In this document: positions 52,458 through 60,667 of the stretch, piece after piece | Numbering within the stretch: the first letter of the stretch is position 1 | Layout: every line of letters starts with the position of its first letter | Source: Rhodococcus triatomae BKS 15-14 | GTDB taxonomy: Bacteria > Actinomycetota > Actinomycetes > Mycobacteriales > Mycobacteriaceae | Direction: 5' to 3' | NCBI GenBank assembly: GCA_000341795.1 | Contig: AODO01000054.1 | Span: forward strand, 124,001-188,000 | Length of the DNA stretch: 64,000 nt | Notes under the pieces: generated by a model | What the model saw: the letters and a program-made list of their open reading frames with translations, nothing else | Told to the model about the DNA's origin: nothing | The model's database searches: none | Program-made: the position numbers and the translations under genes

Positions 52458-53219
52458 TCAGCCCACCGGGGTCAACTGCGGACGCTTCGCGACACGGCCC
52501 GCCCCGGACGAGGTCCCGCGCATCCGTCGCCCCAGCCACGGGCCCAGGAAGCGGACCGCCCAGTCCACGTCGCCGCGGATGCGGTCTCCCAACCGCACCT
52601 CGGGCCGGGGGCCGAGGTCTTCCTGCCAGGACAGGTCCGAGCCCGGCAGCCCGAGGGCGCTGGCGGCCGCGGCAGCGAGCCGAGCATGGCCATCGGCGTT
52701 GAGGTGCAGACGATCCCAGCTCCACAGGCGCGGGTCCGTCGACACGGGGTACGCCTCGAGGTCGACGAGCGCCACGCCGTGCCTGTCCGCCGCGGCGCGA
52801 ATCTCCGCATTGAGCGCCACGATGCGAGCCCGGATCGCCGAGCCGCCTGGCATCCCGGCGCCGAGCGTGGGGAAGGCCATGGTGAGCACCCGCGCTCCGG
52901 ACGAGGTCAGGGCCTCGAACGCGATCTCCAACTCCCCGGCGACCGCATGCGGATCGAACCTCGGGCGCAGCAGGTCGTTGACTCCGGCCACGACCGAGGC
53001 GAGGTCGGGTTCCAGGGCGAGCGCGGGACCGAGTTGCTCCGTCCGGACCTGCGCGGCGAGTCTCCCTCGAATCGCCAGGTTCGCGTAGCGCACCTGCGGG
53101 TCGACAGCGGCGAGACGAACTGCGAGGCGATCGGCCCAACCTCGGTAGCCCGCGTCGTCGTCCCCGTCGTTGAGACCCTCGCTCTGACTGTCGCCGATCG
53201 CGACAAACCTGGTGAACAC
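52458..53219 (-). CDS. SGNH/GDSL hydrolase
   Basis: 253 residues, GTG start. Block I AIGDSQSEGLND with the nucleophile Ser, block II Gly in NLAIRGRL, block III Asn in VVAGVNDLLRP, and block V Asp-x-x-His in WDRLHLNADGHARL. All four catalytic blocks are present. No signal peptide, so probably cytoplasmic. An ester, acetyl or thioester substrate is expected. Divergent from fadA with a 217-bp gap. Confidence 0.9.
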   Translation of the reverse strand: MFTRFVAIGDSQSEGLNDGDDDAGYRGWADRLAVRLAAVDPQVRYANLAIRGRLAAQVRTEQLGPALALEPDLASVVAGVNDLLRPRFDPHAVAGELEIAFEALTSSGARVLTMAFPTLGAGMPGGSAIRARIVALNAEIRAAADRHGVALVDLEAYPVSTDPRLWSWDRLHLNADGHARLAAAAASALGLPGSDLSWQEDLGPRPEVRLGDRIRGDVDWAVRFLGPWLGRRMRGTSSGAGRVAKRPQLTPVG

Positions 53220-53336
53220 CCTGACAACACCCTTCCGAGCCGCCGCCTTCTACTCAACAAATTGACTATAGGGCTCGGCCCGCCGGCTCCACACGCAGGA
53301 TCGCGGCGACACCCGCACCGGTGACGTAGACTAAGT

Positions 53337-53348
53337 TACCGACGGGTA
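53337..53348. promoter_or_regulatory. Possible operator upstream of fadAB
   Basis: TACC and GGTA flank GACG (extended GTTACC / GGTAGC) in a stretch TAGACTAAGTTACC that also resembles a -10 element, about 90 bp before fadA. A fatty-acid-responsive repressor could bind here. Confidence 0.35.
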
Positions 53349-53436
53349 GCGAACGCGCACGGCCGCTACCGGGCAATCACAGACCTCACCGCCTTCGACG
53401 CGGTGACGGTGAGCATCTCCACCAGGAGGAAACAGC

Positions 53437-54654
53437 GTGTCTCCATCCACTTCACAGGGCCGGGGGGTCGTCTTCGTCGACGGCGTCCGGACCCCCTTCG
53501 GCAAGGCGGGTGCCAAGGGCATCTACGCCGAGACCCGCGCCGACGACCTGGTCGTCAAGGCGATCCGCGAGCTGCTGCGCCGTAACCCGCAGCTGCCGCC
53601 CGAGCGCATCGACGAGGTGGCGGTCGCCGCCACCACTCAGACCGGTGACCAGGGACTGACCATCGGCCGCACCTCCGCCATCCTCGCCGGTCTGCCCGAG
53701 ACCGTCCCCGGCTTCGCCATCGACCGCATGTGCGCGGGCGCGATGACCGCCGTCACCACCACCGCCTCCGGCATCGGCTTCGGTCAGTACGACGTGGTCA
53801 TCGCCGGCGGCGTCGAGCACATGGGCCGTCACCCGATGGGTGAGGGCGCCGACCCGAACCCCCGCTTCCTCGCCGACAAGCTCGTCGACCCGTCCGCACT
53901 GGTGATGGGCAACACCGCCGAGAATCTGCACGATCGGTTCCCGTCGATCACCAAGGAGCGCACCGACGCCTACGCCGTCGCGTCGCAGGACAAGTACGAG
54001 GCCGCGCGCAAGGCGGGTCACATCGGCGAGATGCTCGCCCCCGTCGCCACCCGGTCCACCGCAGGCTGGGGCCTGGCCACCGAGGACGAGCCGCCGCGTC
54101 CAGGCACCACCGTCGAAGACCTCGCGGCGCTCAAGACCCCGTTCCGTCCGGCCGGGCGGATCACCGCGGGCAACGCCGCCGGGCTCAACGACGGCGCCAC
54201 CGCCGCGATCCTCGCCGGTGAGGACACCGCCGCCGAACTCGGCCTGCAGGTCGGCATGCGGATGGTCGGCTTCGCCTATCAGGGCGTCGACCCCGCCGTC
54301 ATGGGCATCGGCCCGGTCCCCGCGACCGAGAAGCTGCTCGCCCGGACCGGCCTGAGGATCGAGGACATCGGACTGTTCGAGATCAACGAGGCGTTCGCGG
54401 TGCAGGTGCTCGCCTTCCTCGAGCACTTCGGCATCGCCGACGACGATCCGCGCGTGAACCAGTGGGGCGGTGCCATCGCGTGCGGCCACCCCCTCGCCTC
54501 CTCCGGTGTACGCCTGATGACGCAGCTCTCGCGCCAGCTCGCGCTGCACCCCGATGTCCGGTACGGCCTGACCACCATGTGCATCGGTCTCGGCATGGGC
54601 GGCACCGTCATCTGGGAGAACCCCCACCACGTTGACTACAAGGCGGGAATCTGA
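53437..54654 (+). CDS. fadA: Acetyl-CoA C-acyltransferase (thiolase) FadA
   Basis: 405-residue thiolase that performs the last step of beta-oxidation. Nucleophile Cys in IDRMCAGAMTAV, His in NEAFAVQ-side and the GHPLASSGVR loop, second Cys in MCIGLGMGG. GTG at 53437 has a strong AGGAGG 7 bp upstream. It forms an operon with fadB (1-bp gap). Corresponds to mycobacterial FadA (Rv0859) in the FadAB trifunctional complex. Confidence 0.96.
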   Translation: MSPSTSQGRGVVFVDGVRTPFGKAGAKGIYAETRADDLVVKAIRELLRRNPQLPPERIDEVAVAATTQTGDQGLTIGRTSAILAGLPETVPGFAIDRMCAGAMTAVTTTASGIGFGQYDVVIAGGVEHMGRHPMGEGADPNPRFLADKLVDPSALVMGNTAENLHDRFPSITKERTDAYAVASQDKYEAARKAGHIGEMLAPVATRSTAGWGLATEDEPPRPGTTVEDLAALKTPFRPAGRITAGNAAGLNDGATAAILAGEDTAAELGLQVGMRMVGFAYQGVDPAVMGIGPVPATEKLLARTGLRIEDIGLFEINEAFAVQVLAFLEHFGIADDDPRVNQWGGAIACGHPLASSGVRLMTQLSRQLALHPDVRYGLTTMCIGLGMGGTVIWENPHHVDYKAGI

Positions 54655-54655
54655 C

Positions 54656-56761
54656 ATGACCGACATCGCAACAGCTTTCGCCGACGAGGTCGTGACGAAC
54701 GCGCACACCAAGCTGGTGTCCGTTCCCGGCATCGAAGGCCCGGTGGCGCTGGTCACCCTCGACAATGGCCTCGACCACACCAAACCGAACTCCTTCGGCC
54801 CGCGCGGGCTGCTCGCGTTCGACGCCGCGCTCGACGCCGCGTTCGCCGCCAACCCGGCCGCGATCGCAGTCACCGGCAAGCCGTTCATCTTCGCGGCAGG
54901 CGCCGACCTCAAGGGAGTCCCTGCGATCACCACCCGTGAGCAGGGTCTCGAACTCGGCCACTTGGGGCACAAGGTGTTCCGTCGCCTGCGGGACTCGTCC
55001 GTTCCCACGTTCGCGTTCGTCAACGGCCTCGCGCTCGGCGGCGGACTCGAGGTGGGACTGCACTGCCACTACCGCACCTGTGCCGACAACGTGCCGGCCC
55101 TCGGCCTGCCCGAGGCGATGCTCGGGCTCGTTCCCGGCTGGGGCGGAACCCAGTTGCTGCCGAACATCGTCGGCCCGTCGAACGCCGTGACGATCGCGGT
55201 GGAGAACCCGCTCAACAACGGCCGCACGTTCGGTGCCGCGCAGGCCGCGAAGTTCGGCCTCGCCGATGCGGTCCTCGGCTCCGCCGACTTCCTCGAGCAG
55301 TCCCTCGCCTGGGCCGCCAAGGTCCTCGCCGGAGAGATCGTCCCGGCCCGCCCGGAGATCGACCGCGGTGCCGGCTGGGACGAGGCCATCGCCCGCGCGA
55401 AGGCCATCGTCGCAGGCAAGACCAGGAACAACGCGCCCGGCGCGGTGCGCACGGTCGAGCTGCTCGAGCTCGCCCGCACCACGGACCTGTCCGACCCGGC
55501 CTCGCTCGACGCCGGTTTCGCGGCCGAGGACGACGCACTCGCGGACCTCCTGATGACGGACGAGCTGCGCGCCGGCCTGTACGCGTTCGACCTCGTCAAC
55601 CGTCGCGCCAAGCGGCCCGCAGGCGCGCCCGACAAGTCTCTCGCGCGCAAGGTGTCCGGCGTCGGCATCGTCGGCGCCGGTCTGATGGCGAGCCAGCTCG
55701 CGATGCTGTTCGTCAAGCAGTTGAAGGTGCCGGTGATCCTCACCGACATCGACCAGGACCGGATCGACAAGGGCGTCGGCTACGTGCACGCCGAGATCGA
55801 CAAGCTCCAGGGCAAGGGCCGGCTGTCCCCGGACGGCGCGAACCGGCTCAAGGCGCTCGTCACCGGATCGCTCGACAAGGCGGCGTTCGCGAAGACCGAC
55901 TTCGTCATCGAGGCCGTCTTCGAGAACATGGACGTCAAGAAGAAGGTGTTCGCCGAGCTCGAGGAGCACATCGCCCCCGAGACGATCCTCGCGACCAACA
56001 CCTCCTCGCTGTCGATCACGGAGATGGCCGCCGACCTGAAGCATCCCGAGCGGGTCGTGGGCTTCCACTTCTTCAACCCGGTGGCGGTGCTGCCGCTGCT
56101 CGAGATCATCAAGGGTGAGAAGACCGACGACGCGACCCTCGCGACGGCGTTCGCGACCGCCAGGTCGCTGCGCAAGTCCGCGGTGCTGTGCGGCGACAAG
56201 GCCGGGTTCGTGTTCAACCGGCTCGTCACCCGCACCCTCGGCGAGGTCATGGCCGCCGTCGACGAGGGCACCCCGTTCGACGTCGCCGACAACGCGATCG
56301 CCGAGCTCGGCATGCCGATGAGCCCGTTCACCCTGCTCGCCCTCGTCGGACCCGCCGTCGCACTGCACACCGGCGAGACGCTGCAGGCGTCGTACCCGGA
56401 TCGGTTCACGTCCTCCCCCGGACTCGAGGCGCTCGTCGAGGCCCGCAAGCCCGGCGTGTGGACGTACGGTCCCGAGGGGCAGGTCGTCGACCCCGAGGTG
56501 GCCGCACTGTGGCCGCAGGGCGACTCGCCGTCGACCTCGGGGCAGGTTCTCGAGCGGACCCGCCGGGCGTTCGCCGAGGAGATCCGCATCATGCTCGACG
56601 AGGGCGTCGTCGCGGCTCCCGAGGACATCGACCTGTGCCTGATCCTGGGCGGCGGCTTCGGGTTCTGGAACGGCGGCATCACCCCGTACCTGGACCGCAC
56701 CGGCACGTCCGAGGCCGTCAACGGCGCACGGTTCCTGGCACCGGGCGTTGCCAGCGTGTAA
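54656..56761 (+). CDS. fadB: Trifunctional beta-oxidation alpha subunit FadB
   Basis: 701 residues, ATG 1 bp after fadA. Enoyl-CoA hydratase domain first (VTGKPFIFAAGADLKGV, GLALGGGLEVGLHC), then a 3-hydroxyacyl-CoA dehydrogenase Rossmann domain (GVGIVGAGLMASQLAM, NTSSLSITEMA, GFHFFNPVAVLPLLEI) and the C-terminal dimer domains. Works with FadA in fatty-acid degradation. Confidence 0.96.
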   Translation: MTDIATAFADEVVTNAHTKLVSVPGIEGPVALVTLDNGLDHTKPNSFGPRGLLAFDAALDAAFAANPAAIAVTGKPFIFAAGADLKGVPAITTREQGLELGHLGHKVFRRLRDSSVPTFAFVNGLALGGGLEVGLHCHYRTCADNVPALGLPEAMLGLVPGWGGTQLLPNIVGPSNAVTIAVENPLNNGRTFGAAQAAKFGLADAVLGSADFLEQSLAWAAKVLAGEIVPARPEIDRGAGWDEAIARAKAIVAGKTRNNAPGAVRTVELLELARTTDLSDPASLDAGFAAEDDALADLLMTDELRAGLYAFDLVNRRAKRPAGAPDKSLARKVSGVGIVGAGLMASQLAMLFVKQLKVPVILTDIDQDRIDKGVGYVHAEIDKLQGKGRLSPDGANRLKALVTGSLDKAAFAKTDFVIEAVFENMDVKKKVFAELEEHIAPETILATNTSSLSITEMAADLKHPERVVGFHFFNPVAVLPLLEIIKGEKTDDATLATAFATARSLRKSAVLCGDKAGFVFNRLVTRTLGEVMAAVDEGTPFDVADNAIAELGMPMSPFTLLALVGPAVALHTGETLQASYPDRFTSSPGLEALVEARKPGVWTYGPEGQVVDPEVAALWPQGDSPSTSGQVLERTRRAFAEEIRIMLDEGVVAAPEDIDLCLILGGGFGFWNGGITPYLDRTGTSEAVNGARFLAPGVASV

Positions 56762-56775
56762 CCGAGTTCGGCCAT

Positions 56776-56815
56776 GAACGGGCGCGGCGCGGGAAACCCC
56801 GTGTCGCGCCCGTTC
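56776..56815 (+). terminator. Terminator after fadB
   Basis: Perfect 11-bp outer arms GAACGGGCGCG / CGCGCCCGTTC, with a further seven inner pairs including G-U and an AAA(C) loop, 15 bp beyond the fadB stop. Confidence 0.8.
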
Positions 56816-56896
56816 GCGTTCCCCCGTCCGACACCGATTTCATGCATCTGACCAGGAAAAACCGTAGCGACACGCACGAGACACGGTATCCATCGG

Positions 56897-56926
56897 TGAC
56901 GTACGACACGGTTTGCGCGATAGAGT
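56897..56926 (+). promoter_or_regulatory. Possible promoter of the mycolyltransferase gene
   Basis: TGACGT (56897-56902) and TAGAGT (56921-56926) with an 18-bp spacer, about 60 bp before the ATG at 56985. Confidence 0.35.
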
Positions 56927-56984
56927 GCACGAGCCCGTGATCCCGCGGCTGTGCATGGCCGCACCGACGAAAGGCCCCAGCACG

Positions 56985-58064
56985 ATGCGATTACGCCCTT
57001 GGAGAAGTGGGAGGGCCGACAGCTCTCCCGAACGCACCGGACTGCTCAAGCGCGCGGTACTGGTGTCGATGGCGATCGTGCTACCGCTCGGGGCGTCGGT
57101 AGCAGGTCCGGTCGGCACCGCGAACGCGGCATTCGATCCGAACTTCGGCTTCGACTTCTGGGTCGACTCCGAGATGGGCCCGATCAAGTCACGCATCTTC
57201 CGCGCGGCGGACGGCAACACCGACCGCGTGGTGTACGCGCTCGACGGAATGCGTGCGCGTGACGACCTCAACGGCTGGGAGATCGAGACGAACGTGGCGC
57301 GGGCGTTGACCGCGTGGAACATCAACGTCGTGATGCCGGTCGGCGGCCAGTCCAGCTTCTACCTGGACTGGAACGCGCCGAGCACCTTCTTCGGCCTCGA
57401 CGGTGGGTCGAGCTCCGGGTCCGCCGGCTCGTCCGCCGTGGGCTCGTCGGTCGTCGGCGCCGACGTCGCCGGGAAGCGGAACACCTACAAGTGGGAGACC
57501 TTCCTCACGCAGCACCTCCCCCGGGACCTCAGCAACCGGCTCGGCTTCCGGTCCACCCGCAACGGTGTCTTCGGACTGTCGATGGGTGGCAGCGCCGCGC
57601 TGGCCCTCGCCGGGTACTACCCGCAGCAGTTCAGCTTCGCGGGGTCCTACTCCGGGTTCCTCAACACCTCGGCTCCCGGCATGCGTGAGGCACTCCGCGT
57701 CGCGATGATCTCCGCGGGCGGATTCAACATCGACTCGATGGCACCCCCGTGGGGCCCGCAGTGGCTGCGCATGGATCCGTTCGTGTTCGCACCCCAGCTC
57801 CGGGACAACAACACCCGGCTGTGGATCGCGTCGGGCAGCGCTGTACCCGGCGCCGGCGACGTGAACAGTGCGCTCGGCATCGTCCAGGCCGTTCCGCTCG
57901 AGGCCCTCGCCCTGGCGAACACCCGAGCCTTCCAGGTCCGCATGGACAGCATCGGCGCGCGGAACGTCCACTACGACTACCCGCCGACGGGCGTGCACAA
58001 CTGGAAGAACTGGGAGGACCAGGTCAACCGGATGTTGCCCGACCTCTCGGCCAACATCGGCTGA
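56985..58064 (+). CDS. Antigen-85-type mycolyltransferase with a Gly/Ser/Ala insert
   Basis: 359 residues. Signal peptide (RAVLVSMAIVLPLGASVAG ... ANA) and secreted enzyme. VVYALDGMRARDDLNGWEI, VVMPVGGQSSFYLDWNAPS, TYKWETFLTQHLP, nucleophile Ser in VFGLSMGGSAALALAG, and the His in TGVHNWKNWEDQV are conserved with Ag85. The usual two-Cys loop (CGKAGC) is absent. Instead about 25 Gly/Ser/Ala/Val residues lie between the WNAPS and TYKWETF motifs. It transfers mycolic acids to trehalose or arabinan. Start ATG at 56985 with AAAGG upstream. Confidence 0.92.
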   Translation: MRLRPWRSGRADSSPERTGLLKRAVLVSMAIVLPLGASVAGPVGTANAAFDPNFGFDFWVDSEMGPIKSRIFRAADGNTDRVVYALDGMRARDDLNGWEIETNVARALTAWNINVVMPVGGQSSFYLDWNAPSTFFGLDGGSSSGSAGSSAVGSSVVGADVAGKRNTYKWETFLTQHLPRDLSNRLGFRSTRNGVFGLSMGGSAALALAGYYPQQFSFAGSYSGFLNTSAPGMREALRVAMISAGGFNIDSMAPPWGPQWLRMDPFVFAPQLRDNNTRLWIASGSAVPGAGDVNSALGIVQAVPLEALALANTRAFQVRMDSIGARNVHYDYPPTGVHNWKNWEDQVNRMLPDLSANIG

Positions 58065-58085
58065 CCTCCCGAACCGACGACGAGC

Positions 58086-58119
58086 GATCCGGCGCCGCAC
58101 CCGTGTGCGGCGCCGGATC
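58086..58119. terminator. Bidirectional terminator between convergent genes
   Basis: Perfect 15-bp stem GATCCGGCGCCGCAC / GTGCGGCGCCGGATC, loop CCGT, 22 bp after the mycolyltransferase stop and 22 bp before the lipase stop on the other strand. Confidence 0.85.
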
Positions 58120-58140
58120 GGTCTGCGGTGACCGGGCCGG

Positions 58141-59331
58141 TCAGTGACCGATGCGGTCGAGCCACTCCATCAGACGCGGGAGCGCGAGGTAGGCGATCGT
58201 CGCGTGGGTCGCGTCGGGAACCTTCTCGTATGTCACGTCGACACCGATGCCGCGCTCGTGCGCGACGAATCCGTCGGTGTCCGTCGGGACGACCAGTTCG
58301 TCGTTCTCTCCCTGTGCGACGAACAGTGGCGCCGCGAACGCTGCGCCGCCTGCCGAATTCTGCTCGAGCAGGCCTTTCCACGGCTGCGTCGTGGTGGGGT
58401 CCGCGCGGGTGAAGTCGCCGACGAGCGGCCGACCGATCCTGTGCAGCTCGTCGATGCCGGTGAGCAGGCAGAGCCCGTTCATGGTCGGGGCCACGCCCAG
58501 CGCCGTCGGCGTCAGGATGTCCTCGAGCCGCGCGCCCGGAGTCGTGCCGCCGTACACGCCGGCATACGCGGTGAACGCGTACGAGCCGATGGTGACACCG
58601 GAGATGTCGTCCAGGTGTGTGCGCATCAGTGCCGGCAGATCGGCGGCCGGCGCGGCGACCGCGACCGCCTTCACGCTCAGTTCGGGGGCATGGGTGCCCG
58701 CCTGTTCGGCGGTGAAGAGAGCGGCCTGGCCACCCTGCGAATGACCCCACAGCACCACCGAGGTGCCGGCCTCGGCCTCCGGGATCGACCGGGCCGCGCG
58801 CACGGCGTCGAGCATCGTGTGTGCCGCGGTCACGCCGACCAGATAGGAATCGGGGCCGGTCGTTCCCATGCCCGCGTAGTCCGTCGCGACGACCGTGTAG
58901 CCGCGATCGAGGAGCAGTCGCAACCCTTCGATGCCGATGAAGGGGTCGAATCCTCGAGAGGGGGCGCACTCGGGTGCGGCCCCGGTGGTCGGGTGGCCCC
59001 ACGCGAGCACGGTTCTCCCGCCGACGGGCGGCGGTCCGAGCGGGGTCACCACGATTCCGGTCACCACGATCGGTGCGCCTCGCAGGTCGGTGGAGCGGTA
59101 CATGATCCGCCACGCCTTCGACTCCGCCGGGGTCCCGACCAGTCCCTCGTGCCGGACCAGCGTCCCCGCGGCACCGTCGGCCGCGTCCGGCGGTTGCTCG
59201 TAGAACTCCGCGAGCCCCTTCTCGTCGACGGCGTCGCCACCGACCCGGACGACGACCACGGCGGCGACGGTTCCCGCGACCGCGAGCGCGCCCGCGACGA
59301 TGGCGGCCGGCACCCTTCGTGAACCGCGCAT
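58141..59331 (-). CDS. Secreted or membrane-anchored lipase (LIP/PF03583 family)
   Basis: 396 residues. N-terminal membrane segment (AAIVAGALAVAGTVAAVVVV), not a clear cleavage site. GHPTTGAAPECAPSRGFDPFIGIEGL and the nucleophile in VVLWGHSQGGQAALFTAE, then AQGENDELVVPTDTD and a His near the end (DATHATIAYLALPRLMEWL) match the secretory-lipase family (mycobacterial/corynebacterial types). Likely hydrolyses esters or lipids outside the membrane. ATG at 59331. Confidence 0.9.
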   Translation of the reverse strand: MRGSRRVPAAIVAGALAVAGTVAAVVVVRVGGDAVDEKGLAEFYEQPPDAADGAAGTLVRHEGLVGTPAESKAWRIMYRSTDLRGAPIVVTGIVVTPLGPPPVGGRTVLAWGHPTTGAAPECAPSRGFDPFIGIEGLRLLLDRGYTVVATDYAGMGTTGPDSYLVGVTAAHTMLDAVRAARSIPEAEAGTSVVLWGHSQGGQAALFTAEQAGTHAPELSVKAVAVAAPAADLPALMRTHLDDISGVTIGSYAFTAYAGVYGGTTPGARLEDILTPTALGVAPTMNGLCLLTGIDELHRIGRPLVGDFTRADPTTTQPWKGLLEQNSAGGAAFAAPLFVAQGENDELVVPTDTDGFVAHERGIGVDVTYEKVPDATHATIAYLALPRLMEWLDRIGH

Positions 59332-59474
59332 CGGGTTCCCCGTTCCCCGGCGCGGGTGTCGGCATGCGCCGGTTCGCCGGATGCGCGGAACCGTACCCGA
59401 ACGCGCCGCCGATCTCTCGACGAGAGCAACCTCGGACGGATGACGCTGGTACCCCACGGCCACGCCACCGTCGA

Positions 59475-59481
59475 TTAGCCT
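59475..59481 (+). promoter_or_regulatory. Leaderless promoter / half iron-box before the siderophore-binding gene
   Basis: TAGCCT fits a -10 hexamer (TANNNT) and ends 7 bp before the GTG at 59489, which would make the mRNA leaderless. It also reads TTAGCCT, a half-site of the IdeR/DtxR iron box (TTAGGTTAGCCTAA-like). The full box is not present. Confidence 0.4.
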
Positions 59482-59488
59482 CGATCGG

Positions 59489-60502
59489 GTGAATCGATCT
59501 CTTCTCCGCGTGGGTGTCGCCGCGCTCGCCGTCACCGTCCTGGCCGGATGCTCGTCCACCTCGGACGACTCCGGCACGACCGACGCATCCGGGGACGCCC
59601 ACTTCCCCGTCACCATCGAGAACACGTTCGGGACCACCACGATCGAGTCACGACCCGAGCGCCTCGTCACGATGGGATGGAATGCGCAGGACGTCCTGTA
59701 CGCGCTCGACCTGAAGCCGGTCGGCCAACCGAAGTACGCGTACGGCGCCGACCCGAACGGTGTGATGCCCTGGGCGCAGCCCTACTTCGACGGCGACGTG
59801 ACGACCCTCTACGAGGACCCGGCCACCGGTGAGCCGTCGGTCGAGACCATCGCCACCCTGGCGCCCGACGTGATCCTCGCCCCCTACGAAGGATTCGACG
59901 AGGCCTACTACAAGCAGTTGACGCAGCTCGCGCCGACGGTCGCCTACCCCGGTGGCGCCTGGCAGACGACCTGGCAGGACCAGACGACGATCATCGGACA
60001 GGCCGTCGGCAAGCCGGACGAGGCGCAGGCACTCGTCGACGGGCTCGACGCGACCCTCGCCGACACCGCCGCCGACCACCCCGAGTTCGCGGGGAAGACC
60101 CTGACGGTGGTCAACCTCGACACCGCGACCGGCCAGGCGAACGTCTACCTCCCGACCGATCCCCGGGTCCAGGTGCTCACCGAACTGGGCTTCGTCAACG
60201 CTCCCGGCGTCGAGGCGCTCGCGCAGGACAACCCGGAGGGCAACTTCTACAAGTCGATCTCCCTCGAGAACCTGCGCGACATCGACGCCGACGTCGTCGT
60301 GGCGTTCGGCATCCAGGGCACCTCCGAGTTGGCCGCGAATCCCGCGCTCGCCCAGTTGTCCGCCGTGGGCCGCAACTCCGCTGTCGTGATGACCGAGCAA
60401 CAGGTCATCGCGGCGCTGAGCAACGTCAACGTGCTGAGCATCCCGTGGGTGCTCCCGACCATCGTTCCGGAACTGTCGACGGCGGCCACCAACGCCGGAT
60501 GA
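59489..60502 (+). CDS. Iron-siderophore-binding lipoprotein (FecB/FepB-like)
   Basis: 337 residues. Signal with lipobox VTVLAGCSS. FPVTIENTFGTTTIESRPERLVTMGWNAQDVLYALDL is the typical periplasmic-binding family III start, EGFDEAYYKQLTQLAPTVAY and ANPALAQLSAVGRNSAVVMTEQQ also fit. No permease or ATPase is adjacent, so it must serve transporters elsewhere. Probably regulated by iron (see the half-box). Confidence 0.92.
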   Translation: MNRSLLRVGVAALAVTVLAGCSSTSDDSGTTDASGDAHFPVTIENTFGTTTIESRPERLVTMGWNAQDVLYALDLKPVGQPKYAYGADPNGVMPWAQPYFDGDVTTLYEDPATGEPSVETIATLAPDVILAPYEGFDEAYYKQLTQLAPTVAYPGGAWQTTWQDQTTIIGQAVGKPDEAQALVDGLDATLADTAADHPEFAGKTLTVVNLDTATGQANVYLPTDPRVQVLTELGFVNAPGVEALAQDNPEGNFYKSISLENLRDIDADVVVAFGIQGTSELAANPALAQLSAVGRNSAVVMTEQQVIAALSNVNVLSIPWVLPTIVPELSTAATNAG

Positions 60503-60508
60503 GCGGGC

Positions 60509-60550
60509 GTGTCGGCGCCGCCGGCCGCGCCCGAGCGGCGCCGCCGACAC
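60509..60550 (+). terminator. Hairpin after the siderophore-binding gene
   Basis: Outer arms GTGTCGGCG / CGCCGACAC plus a short inner CCGC/GCGG stem, directly after the stop. No T-run. Confidence 0.5.
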
Positions 60551-60667
60551 GGCACAGTGTGGTGACGAGCACATCGGCCGGATTCGCAGTAGCGTCGTAG
60601 TGCTCCGGGTGTGGCGACGCAATGGGGCGTCGGCCCGGAGGTGCGGCGGCTGAGAGGCTGGGCTGAC

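Noticed and set aside
60600-60667. A TPP-riboswitch-like CTGAGA in GGCTGAGAGGCTGGGC before the sugar porter
   Set aside because: Only the short CTGAGA motif is present. The second conserved half of the thi-box (CTGATCTGG and the following stem) is missing, and the ATG follows immediately.
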